Shown here piece by piece: positions 1 through 7,343 of a stretch of DNA of 64,000 nt. Below the pieces are notes generated by a model, which ran no database searches, was not told where the DNA came from, and was given only the letters and a program-made list of their open reading frames with translations. The stretch is from CAVVAL01 sp963742725. GTDB taxonomy: Bacteria; Actinomycetota; Actinomycetes; Mycobacteriales; Cryptosporangiaceae. Where the stretch lies: contig CAVUMX010000003.1 of the NCBI GenBank assembly GCA_963742725.1, forward strand, positions 248,001 through 312,000. The letters are read 5' to 3'. The translations under genes were made by a program, and so were the position numbers. Numbering within the stretch: position 1 is the first letter of the stretch; every line of letters starts with the position of its first letter.

Positions 1-760
1 AGCGTCTGAAGATCCGGGTGCGGTAGGTCCACACCAGGTAGGCCAGCCCGAACAGGACGACCGCGTACAGCGCGCCCTGCCCGAGGTAGCGGTACACGTT
101 GGTGACGTCGGTGAAGACCGCCGTCTTCAGGGCCTCGACGGCCGGCCAGTAGACGAGGTACTTCTCCGCCTCGGCACCGCCCCGGCCGAGCGCCATCTGG
201 ATGCCGGCGACCGCGATGATCACCATCGCCGCCTCGAACTCGCGCGGGATCAGCAGCCCGACGAGTGTGCCGAGAGCGACCCCGATGAAGCCGATCAACA
301 GCAGCGCCAGCGCGGTGAGCAGGACAGAGTGCACGTCCACCAGCGGCACGAAGATCGCCAGGAAGACGAGCGTCGAGATGAGCGTGATCATCGCCAGCAC
401 CGCGAGCCGGGCCGACAGCAGCTGGTGCGGCCGGTATCCGACCAGGCGCAGCCGCCGCATCACCGCCGTGCTGCCGAGCACCGTGGTCAGCGCGGCGAAC
501 GAGCTGGTCACGCTGATGCCGAGGACGGCCAGGTAGAGCGCCTTGAACGCCCGGTCGTTCACCTGCAGTTCGGTGAATCCGTCGCCGGTGAAGACGTTCG
601 CCGGTGCCACCTCGGTGGCGTCGCTGGTCAGGTAGCTGACCAGGAAGTACGAGGCCGGCATGAAGATCATGAACAGCACGGTCGGCCAGCGGCGCAGCAG
701 TTCGCGCAGGAACATGCCGGTCGCGACGGGCGTGGCCCGGTGCGGAGTCGTCGTGGTCAT
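1..760 (-). CDS. ABC-2 type transporter permease (3' end beyond the window)
   Basis: About 253 codons are visible, starting at the ATG at 760 and continuing past base 1. The translation (my own reading) begins MTTTTPHRATPVATGMFLRE and has a cytoplasmic N-terminus, a first membrane helix near residues 25-45, an extracytoplasmic loop, then several helices, which is the ABC-2 exporter layout. Its ATG overlaps the stop of the ATPase gene (ATGA at 757-760), so the two are translationally coupled and form one exporter. Position at the end of the terpenoid operon suggests product export or self-protection, which is inference; the substrate cannot be read. The C-terminus is not seen. Confidence 0.85.
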   Translation of the reverse strand, partial: MTTTTPHRATPVATGMFLRELLRRWPTVLFMIFMPASYFLVSYLTSDATEVAPANVFTGDGFTELQVNDRAFKALYLAVLGISVTSSFAALTTVLGSTAVMRRLRLVGYRPHQLLSARLAVLAMITLISTLVFLAIFVPLVDVHSVLLTALALLLIGFIGVALGTLVGLLIPREFEAAMVIIAVAGIQMALGRGGAEAEKYLVYWPAVEALKTAVFTDVTNVYRYLGQGALYAVVLFGLAYLVWTYRTRIFRR

Positions 761-1452
761 GCGGCACCGCCCGCGACCTGGTCGGCCAGCCGGCCGCTCG
801 CGACGACCCGGCCCTGCACCAGGTCGAGCATCGCGTCGAACCGGTCCTTCTCCGAGTGCATGTGACTCACCACCGCGACCGCGCCGCCGTCACGCCGGAA
901 CTGTTCGGCGTAGGCCCAGAACTTCAGGTAGGTGTCGTAGTCGAAGCCCTGGTAGGGCTCGTCGAGGATGAGCACGTCCGGGGTGTGCAGCAGCGAGGCG
1001 ATCAGGTTCACCTTCTGCCGGGTACCGCCGGAGAGCCGGCTGACCCTGGTGCCGGCGTACTGGGTGCAGCCGAACGTCTCCATCAGCTCGCCCGCGCGGG
1101 CGGACACCTTCTCGGCGGTCAGCCCGTAACCGGCGCCGAAGAGGCGGAGCTGCTCGGCGATGGTCAGCGCGTCCAGCAGCGACGGCTCCTGCGGGCAGTA
1201 GCCGATCGAGCCGCTGACCAGGATCTCGCCTGAGTCCGGGCCGAGCAGGCCGACCAGGCATTTGAGCAGCGTGGACTTGCCCGCACCGTTCTCGCCCTCG
1301 ATGCCGACCAGGGTGCCGGCCGGTATCGAGAAGGTGACGTCGGTGAGCACCCGCCGCCGCCCGTAGCGCTTGGCCACGCCACGGACGGAGACGGCGGGTG
1401 CCCCGGCGGCACCACGGCCGGCCGTGGGCCGAGCCTCCTCGTGCGTATGCAT
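757..1452 (-). CDS. ABC transporter ATP-binding protein (exporter type)
   Basis: 231 residues. Walker A is GENGAGKST, the signature is LSGGTRQK, Walker B is VLILDEP and the switch His lies in VSHMH, so all catalytic elements of an ABC ATPase are present. It energises the ABC-2 permease encoded immediately downstream with a 4-base overlap. The start was set at the ATG at 1452 because a purine-rich AGAAGGAAG lies just upstream; a longer reading to 1536 lacks this site and adds unrelated residues. It begins 85 bases after the P450 stop on the same strand, so it probably belongs to the terpenoid operon. The drug or lipid exported is unknown. Confidence 0.9.
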   Translation of the reverse strand: MHTHEEARPTAGRGAAGAPAVSVRGVAKRYGRRRVLTDVTFSIPAGTLVGIEGENGAGKSTLLKCLVGLLGPDSGEILVSGSIGYCPQEPSLLDALTIAEQLRLFGAGYGLTAEKVSARAGELMETFGCTQYAGTRVSRLSGGTRQKVNLIASLLHTPDVLILDEPYQGFDYDTYLKFWAYAEQFRRDGGAVAVVSHMHSEKDRFDAMLDLVQGRVVASGRLADQVAGGAA

Positions 1453-1537
1453 TCGGACTTCCTTCTCATTTGGGGTATCAATCACGCAGCCACCGTACGA
1501 GAACCGGGCGGCCACCGGTACCTGCTTCATCCGCAAT

Positions 1538-2812
1538 TCACCACGTCACCGGCACCGCCTCCGGTGCCTGCGCCGCGGTCTCGGTCAGCCAGCGCACCTC
1601 GTCGTACGGCACCGCCAGCCGCAGCTCGGGGAACCGCCGCAGCAGCGCGCCGAACCCGAGCTGCAGTTCCATCCGGGCGACCGGCGCGCCGAAGCAGAAC
1701 GCCGGGCCGCTGCCGAAGGTCAGGTGCTGGTTCGCGGTGCCCCTGGTGATGTCGAACCGCTCAGCGCCGGCGAAGTGCGCGTCGTCCTGGTTGGCGGCGT
1801 GCCTGGCGACCAGCACGGTCGCGCCCGCCGGGATCAACACGCCGCCGATCTCGACGTCCGCCGTGGCGTACCGGCTGATCCCGTACCCGTTGCCCGGCGG
1901 CGTGCGGCGCAGCATCTCCTCGGTCGCCGACTCGACCAGCGCGCCGCCGGCGAGAATGTCGTCCCGGAGCGCGGCGAACTGGTCCGGATGCCGGTGCAGC
2001 AGCAGGAAGCCCTTGCCGATCTCGGCCGCGGTCGTCTTGTAGCCGGCGACCAGCAGCGTCATCACCGTGATCCACAGCTCTTCCTCGGTGAGCCGGCCGT
2101 CTTCCTCGTCGGCCACCGCGACCAGCCCGCTGAGCAGGTCGTCCGCCGGTTCGCGGCGCTTGGCGGCACTCAGCGCCTTGGCGTAGTCGATCAGCGTGCC
2201 CGCCGCGCCCGCCCGGTCCGAGGGATCGTGGTCGCTGGAGAGCATCGTGTCCACCCAGTCGCGGAACTGCGCCTGGTCGGCGACCGGGACGCCGAGCATC
2301 GTGCAGATGACCGTGATCGGCAGCGGGTAGGCGAACGCGGCCATCAGGTCGGCCGGCGGGCCCTGCGCGGCCAGCTTCTCGACCAGGTGGTCCACAGTGG
2401 CCTGGATCCGCGGGCGCATCGCCTCGACCTGGCGCGGGGTGAACGCTCTGGCCACCAGCCGGCGCCAGCGGGTGTGCACCGGCGGGTCGGCGAACGGGTT
2501 GCCGTAGTTGCCGAACCCGATCGCGGTCTTCATCCTGGCGGCGTCGGGCCGATTGAGGTCGCGGCTGAACCGTACGTCGGACAGCACCGCGCGCACGTCG
2601 GCGTACCGGGTGACCAGCCAGGCCCGGTCGCCGCTGGGCAGCGTCACCGTCGTGACCGGATCGTGCTCGCGCAGCCAGCCGTACTCCGCCTGGATGTCCA
2701 GCGGGTCGGCCTTGGGGAACGGGAAGCGCATCGGGCACCCTGGCCTGTTCACAGCCTCGGCGTTCGCAGGCCCTGCGTTCTCGGGCCCTGCGTTCACGGG
2801 CTCGGCGCTCAT
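1538..2812 (-). CDS. Cytochrome P450 with non-canonical I-helix and heme loop
   Basis: 424 residues, a soluble bacterial P450. The K-helix ExxR is EMLR and the heme loop is FGSGPAFCFG with Cys373 as thiolate ligand. Two departures stand out. The usual acid-alcohol pair of the I-helix (AGxE/D-T-T) reads AGYKTT, so the acid is Lys, and the residue two before the ligand Cys (normally His or Arg) is Ala. Oxygen activation may therefore be altered, which is inference. The N-terminus has a low-complexity NAGPENAGPANAEAVN stretch from a short DNA repeat at about 2750-2808; a downstream Met before RFPFPKADPLD is an alternative start. The ATG overlaps the stop of the preceding fusion gene (ATGA), so it is translationally coupled and likely oxidises the same product. 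Confidence 0.92.
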   Translation of the reverse strand: MSAEPVNAGPENAGPANAEAVNRPGCPMRFPFPKADPLDIQAEYGWLREHDPVTTVTLPSGDRAWLVTRYADVRAVLSDVRFSRDLNRPDAARMKTAIGFGNYGNPFADPPVHTRWRRLVARAFTPRQVEAMRPRIQATVDHLVEKLAAQGPPADLMAAFAYPLPITVICTMLGVPVADQAQFRDWVDTMLSSDHDPSDRAGAAGTLIDYAKALSAAKRREPADDLLSGLVAVADEEDGRLTEEELWITVMTLLVAGYKTTAAEIGKGFLLLHRHPDQFAALRDDILAGGALVESATEEMLRRTPPGNGYGISRYATADVEIGGVLIPAGATVLVARHAANQDDAHFAGAERFDITRGTANQHLTFGSGPAFCFGAPVARMELQLGFGALLRRFPELRLAVPYDEVRWLTETAAQAPEAVPVTW

Positions 2813-5415
2813 CGGGCGGTCCTCCGTAGTCCGGGCGCGCCGGCGGTGGCTTCGACTGCTTCGACGGCGGCGAGCAGCGCGGCGGGATCCACCGACCGGC
2901 CCCGCTCGCCCTCGTCCTTGACGTGCCGCAGCAGCGCGCCGACGACCTGCTCGGTGGCCGTGACGCCGTGCTGTTCGAGCACGGCCTCCACACAGCTGCG
3001 GCCGGAGTGCTTGCCCAGCACGATCTGCCGGGTGGCGCCGATCCGCTCGGGCGGGTACGGCTCGTAGGTGCTCGGGTCGCGGAGCAGGCCGTCGACGTGC
3101 AGGCCGCTCTCGTGCGTGAACGCGTGGCGGCCGAGCACCGGCTTGTTCACCGGGATCGGCACGCCGGTGGCCGCCGAGACCGCGTTCGCGAGGGGTACGA
3201 ACGCGGTCAGGTCCAGGCCGGTGTCGATGCCGTGCGCGACCTCCAGCGCGAGCGCCAACTCCTCCAGCGCCGCGTTGCCGGCGCGTTCGCCGACGCCGAG
3301 CACCGAGCCCTGCGCGCCGGACGCGCCGGCGCCGAGCCCGGCGAGGGAGTTGGCGGTGGCCAGCCCGAGGTCGTCGTGGCAGTGCACGCCGACCGGGACG
3401 CTCACCGCGTCCGCCACGGTCCGCACCAGGTGGGCGAAGCCGGCCGGGTGGGCAACGCCGGCGGTGTCCGCGACGCCGACCGCGTCCGCGCCGGCGCCGA
3501 TCGCGACGCCGTACATCTCCAGCAGGAAGTCCAGGTCGGTCCGGACCGCGTCCTCGGCGGCGAACACCACTGCGACGCCGGCCGACTTGGCGTGCGCCAC
3601 GGCGGTGGCCACCCGCTCCAGCAGGGCCGGCCTGGTGGTGCGGAGCTTGCGCAGGACGTGCGCGTCGGAGGTACCGACGAAGATCGCGACGCTGTCCACG
3701 CCCGCGCGCACAGCTGCGTCCACATCGGACTCCAGCGGCCTGGCGATGGCCTGGGTGACCGCGCTGAGCCCGAGGGCCGCCACCTCCCGCACCGCCGCCG
3801 CCTCCGCCGCGCTCACCGCCGGGAACCCGGCCTCGACCAGCCCGACGCCGAGCCGGTCGAGCAGGAGCGCGATCTCGACCTTCTGCGCCACGCTGAACGC
3901 CACGCCGGGCATCTGCTCGCCGTCGCGCAACGTGGTGTCCCCGAGCACCACCCGTGCGGGCAGAAGGGTGGCGGCGGGCGCCGGCTCCGGGGCGCGAAGC
4001 GAGGTGACGACCGGCGCCGGCGTGCTGCGCGACGCGGTGGTGGGCGCCGGTTCGGGGACGCTGCGCAGGAACTCGGCGAAGATCGCGTTGGCGTGCACCA
4101 TGTCGGCGGCGCTGCCGTCGAACCGCAGGCGGCGGGCGAGGAACGCGCGGCGCGGGTTGGAGCGCCGGGTGAGGAAGACGTCGGCGAACACCGTGCCGGT
4201 CGTGGTGACCACCACCTCCGGCCGGTCGTCGGGTTCGTCCGCGCGGCGCAGCGTGCCGTCGCCGGAGATCAGCCGGACTTCGTGGTCGAGATCGGTGAGC
4301 ACCACCCGGATCAGTCGGCGCCACGAGACCAGTCCCCGGAGTGGACGCTCCAGCGCGGACAGCCGGGCGAGCTGCGTGTCCACGTACCGGTCGACGTCGT
4401 CGGCGGTGACCTGCTCGGGCGCGCCGTCGCGCTCGTGCCGCTGCCGCAACGCCCGCTCGGCGACGACGGTGGCCAGCGCGGCGGCGGCCGTGGCGGCCAG
4501 GCCGACGACCGCGCCCAGGCCGAGCGTGACGAACGCTCCGGCCAGCACCACACGCTCCACCAGCAGGATGCTGTGCGCCCGCAGCGCCACCACCCGCAGC
4601 GTGCCGCGCTCTGCGGCGGGCTCGGCGCCGGGCGGCTCGGCGGCGAGTGCCGCGATCAGTCCGAACGCGCGGCCGCCGGCCAGCAGTGCGATCCCGGCCA
4701 GCGCCGCCGCCGCCACCCGCGCGCCCTCGGCCGTGAGCACCGTGGCGACCGCGAGCGTGGCGGCGAGCAGGTAGCAGCCGAACGCCAGCCGCCGGGCCGC
4801 CGCGATCCCGTGCTGGACGGGCACCGTCCGGTACCCGCCGGCGCGGTCCCCGTCGACGTCGCGGATCGTGCCGACCAGATTGCTCGCGGCGTCGTGTGCC
4901 CACACCGCGGCGGCCGGCAGCAGCAGTGCCGCCGTCGGCCAGGTGGTCACCACCATCCCGCCGAACACCACGACCGCCGCGGTCATCCCGCCGCGGACCA
5001 GGTTGCCCAGCACGCCGTGCGCCTTGAGCAGCCGGCTGTACCCGATCCCGGCCGCGAGGGCGGCGACCGCCACCAGCACCGTGCGCGGGTTGGCGACGGC
5101 GGCGAGCGCGGCGCCGCCGGCCACGCAGATCCACATCGCCGCCCAGGCCGTGCCGGCGGCCATCCGCCCGGACGGGATCGGGCGCGCGGGTTTGGCGATC
5201 CGGTCCAGCTCGCGGTCGAAGTAGTCGCCGCCGTACAGGCCGCCGATCCAGGCCAGGGTCGGCACCGCCCAGGCGACGGCGTACCGCCACGGCGCGGCCG
5301 ACGCGTCAGCGAGCGCGGCCCCGGCCAGGCCGACCAGGCCGATGTAGAACACCGTGTAGGGGCGCCAGGTCTCGAGGTGGGCGAACAGTCGGGTGGCGAG
5401 GCGTACGCGGGACAC
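2809..5415 (-). CDS. Three-domain fusion: UbiA prenyltransferase, SCP2-like domain, NifV-type homocitrate synthase
   Basis: 868 residues in one open frame. Residues 1-320 are a polytopic UbiA-type prenyltransferase: the first Asp motif is GGDYFDRELD (62-71, with Gly for the usual Asn) and the second is IRDVDGDRAGG (184-194). Residues about 345-455 resemble an SCP2 lipid-carrier domain (PEVVVTTTG...NPRRAF...LRFDG). A Pro/Ala linker (455-485) leads to a complete HMGL-like acyltransferase (487-868) with DTTLRDGEQ, HCHDDLGLATAN, GERAGNAALEE, FTHESGLHVDGLL and LGKHSGR, closest by eye to NifV-type homocitrate synthase. The start is GTG 5415, with AGGGGG overlapping the stop of the prenyl synthase gene. 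A membrane prenyltransferase fused to a 2-oxoacid/acyl-CoA condensing enzyme suggests that the acceptor is made and prenylated by one protein. That is inference; I know of no characterised counterpart. Confidence 0.9.
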   Translation of the reverse strand: MSRVRLATRLFAHLETWRPYTVFYIGLVGLAGAALADASAAPWRYAVAWAVPTLAWIGGLYGGDYFDRELDRIAKPARPIPSGRMAAGTAWAAMWICVAGGAALAAVANPRTVLVAVAALAAGIGYSRLLKAHGVLGNLVRGGMTAAVVVFGGMVVTTWPTAALLLPAAAVWAHDAASNLVGTIRDVDGDRAGGYRTVPVQHGIAAARRLAFGCYLLAATLAVATVLTAEGARVAAAALAGIALLAGGRAFGLIAALAAEPPGAEPAAERGTLRVVALRAHSILLVERVVLAGAFVTLGLGAVVGLAATAAAALATVVAERALRQRHERDGAPEQVTADDVDRYVDTQLARLSALERPLRGLVSWRRLIRVVLTDLDHEVRLISGDGTLRRADEPDDRPEVVVTTTGTVFADVFLTRRSNPRRAFLARRLRFDGSAADMVHANAIFAEFLRSVPEPAPTTASRSTPAPVVTSLRAPEPAPAATLLPARVVLGDTTLRDGEQMPGVAFSVAQKVEIALLLDRLGVGLVEAGFPAVSAAEAAAVREVAALGLSAVTQAIARPLESDVDAAVRAGVDSVAIFVGTSDAHVLRKLRTTRPALLERVATAVAHAKSAGVAVVFAAEDAVRTDLDFLLEMYGVAIGAGADAVGVADTAGVAHPAGFAHLVRTVADAVSVPVGVHCHDDLGLATANSLAGLGAGASGAQGSVLGVGERAGNAALEELALALEVAHGIDTGLDLTAFVPLANAVSAATGVPIPVNKPVLGRHAFTHESGLHVDGLLRDPSTYEPYPPERIGATRQIVLGKHSGRSCVEAVLEQHGVTATEQVVGALLRHVKDEGERGRSVDPAALLAAVEAVEATAGAPGLRRTAR

Positions 5416-5425
5416 CGGCAGCCCC

Positions 5426-6559
5426 CTACTCGACGCGTTCGACCGCGGCGGTGACCATCGCGGCGAGCCGGTCCCGCGACGGCGACGGCGCGAGCACCCC
5501 CAGCGCGTCCAGCGCGGTCCCGGCGTGCTGCGCCACGATCCTGCCGGCCTCCGCGAGCGCGTCGGTCTCCGCGAGCAGCCGCTGGACCAGCTCGAACGTG
5601 CGCACCTCGGCGGCCTCGGAGCCGAAGCCGGCGGCCGCGTCGTCGAACGCCCGCTGCAACGACTGCCCGACCTCGGGCGGACCGAGCCGGCAGGCCACGA
5701 TCAGCGGGAACGTCATGCGGCGGTTGCGGATGTCGCTGAGGAGATCCTTGCCGGCCACGCCGCTGCTGCTGCGGTACGCGAGCAGGTCATCGACCATCTG
5801 GAACGCGATCCCGAGCTGGTCGCCGTAGCTGGCCAGGGCGGCGACCTGGCGTTCGGTGCCGCCGCCGAGCAGGGCGCCCACCTCGCAGGCGCCACGGAAC
5901 AGGGCGGCGGTCTTGCCACGCACCGTGTCGAAGTAGGCGTCCAGCCCGGCGCCGGCGTCGCCGCAGAGCTTCGCCTCCGAGGTCTGGCCGCGGCACAGGT
6001 CGACGCCTGCACTGGCCACGGCCCGAAGCGACGCGACGATGCGGTCGGCCGGGACACCCCGGTCGGCACACTCCGAGAGCGCCAGGAACAGCCGGAACAG
6101 CAGCGTGTCGCCGACCACGATGGCATGGTCGCGGCCGTACGCGGCGGGCACCGAGGGCCGGCCGCGGCGCATCGCGTCACCGTCGATGATGTCGTCGTGG
6201 ATCAGGCTGGCGACGTGGCCGTACTCGGCGCCCAGCGCGGCCGGCACGGCGTGCTCGACCTCGCCGCCGACCGCGGCGCACGACTCGAGCAGCAGGTACG
6301 GGCGGAACAGCTTGCCGGGCGGCCGCACCGCGTACCGGCACATCGCGTCCAACTCGTCGTCCGGGTCCCAGCCGCCGGCGATCTCTGCCTGCAGCACGCC
6401 GGGTTCGAGCGCACTCACCGTGTCGGTCAGCGCGGCGGCGTGCAGCCTGACACCGTTCAACCCGACGCCGTTCGGACCGGTGCCGTGAGTGGCTGTCTCA
6501 CCTGAGCCCGTGTTGGTTAACGCGGAAATGTCCGCCGTCGCCGCAGCCGTCGAATCCAT
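5426..6559 (-). CDS. Polyprenyl (GGPP/FPP-type) diphosphate synthase
   Basis: 377 residues. The first Asp-rich motif is DDIID (122-126) in a typical context (LIHDDIIDGDAMRRGRPSV), with PPGKLFRP upstream in place of GGKRxRP and GKTAALF downstream. The second Asp-rich motif reads DDLLAY (257-262), lacking the third Asp of DDxxD, and the following GKDLLSDIRNRRMTFPL also departs from the usual ...GKxTLP. Residues 1-50 are a low-complexity extension. The start at ATG 6559 has a GGGGGG tract about 4 bases upstream; a longer reading to 6613 lacks support. It is the first gene of the operon and presumably supplies the prenyl donor for the UbiA domain encoded next. Chain length cannot be assigned. Confidence 0.9.
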   Translation of the reverse strand: MDSTAAATADISALTNTGSGETATHGTGPNGVGLNGVRLHAAALTDTVSALEPGVLQAEIAGGWDPDDELDAMCRYAVRPPGKLFRPYLLLESCAAVGGEVEHAVPAALGAEYGHVASLIHDDIIDGDAMRRGRPSVPAAYGRDHAIVVGDTLLFRLFLALSECADRGVPADRIVASLRAVASAGVDLCRGQTSEAKLCGDAGAGLDAYFDTVRGKTAALFRGACEVGALLGGGTERQVAALASYGDQLGIAFQMVDDLLAYRSSSGVAGKDLLSDIRNRRMTFPLIVACRLGPPEVGQSLQRAFDDAAAGFGSEAAEVRTFELVQRLLAETDALAEAGRIVAQHAGTALDALGVLAPSPSRDRLAAMVTAAVERVE

Positions 6560-7343
6560 CTCGACCCCCCGTAGGCCAATGAGTGTCAGAAGACTTGCCG
6601 CACAAGCCGGCAAGGGTCAAGCGACTGACAAAATATCGACAACGCCCATTGTTCATCACAGCAATGTAACTCGGATTGCGAATTCCATTCATATTTTGCG
6701 CGACGGTATCCGTGGCCGGTTTTGGCATGATTGGCGTCACACCATGGCAGACCCTGGGTAGTCGTACGACTACCTAATGTAGCTAGAAAGGGTTCCCTGG
6801 TGGGCGGGCCCGTGCACCATGAAGATCCCATATGGCGAGACAGAAATCCCGCTCAACGGACTGTGAATAGCGTTCGTGTAGTTTGGTGATGATACGCCGG
6901 AAGTGGATACGCCCGGAATTGGCATTGATCGCGCGGTTCGCTCCGCGCGGCAGGAACGCCGCCACACTGGGTGCCGGATTCCGCCGATATGTCGCCTAAA
7001 GCACTGCTCGGCCACTTATCGAACCGCCATCCCGGAGTGCCAGAGTAATTCGGGCAACGAATTGATCCGACCTACGGAAAACGCGCGCCCCGTTAGGCGA
7101 CTCGAAACCCACTATTACCCGGAAATTCAAGCCGCCGGACGCCCGTTTGTACGGAGCATGAGTTCGGACGGTCGGCACCCGGGCCCGCTCGTCAGTTGCC
7201 CGTCGCCCCGCCGGCCACGCGTCCGAAGGGAACGGGGAACGCCGTTCCATTGCGTTGCAGGGTGTGGTCCAGTATCAACCAGTTGGTGACATTGGATGCG
7301 TGATGGGCGGGCTTGCTGGCGCGCTCGATGACGGAGGTGCGCC
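6560..7343. other. Divergent intergenic region, relatively AT-rich
   Basis: 784 bases between the terpenoid operon (minus) and the M14 peptidase gene (plus). Bases 6600-6920 are clearly lower in GC than the flanks. Short open frames exist on both strands, but none has both a ribosome-binding site and recognisable protein character, so I call no gene. The only strong element is the palindrome at 6757-6774. Promoters for both flanking transcripts should lie here. Confidence 0.6.
6757..6774. promoter_or_regulatory. 18-bp perfect palindrome, probable operator
   Basis: GGTAGTCGTACGACTACC is a perfect inverted repeat with no spacer, about 200 bases upstream of the prenyl synthase start. Its form fits a dimeric regulator of LuxR/NarL or TetR type. 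No regulator gene is adjacent, so the protein and its target gene are unknown. Confidence 0.5.

Noticed and set aside
1538..5290. A 1250-codon minus frame running through two genes
   Set aside because: Only its last 424 codons (from 2812) are a protein family (P450). The rest is an Arg/Pro/Gly-rich shadow of the fusion gene in another frame.
2809..5415. Relation of the UbiA part to the Ebo cluster (EboC)
   Set aside because: The UbiA motif is similar in general, but none of the EboA, B, D, E or F partners is present.
2923..5454. Long plus-strand frames opposite the fusion gene
   Set aside because: Composition is Arg/Gly/His-rich without motifs; they arise from GC-rich antisense bias of the real minus-strand gene.
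6770..7015. 81-codon minus frame in the AT-rich intergenic region
   Set aside because: No ribosome-binding site, no recognisable protein features, and it overlaps the presumed promoter region.
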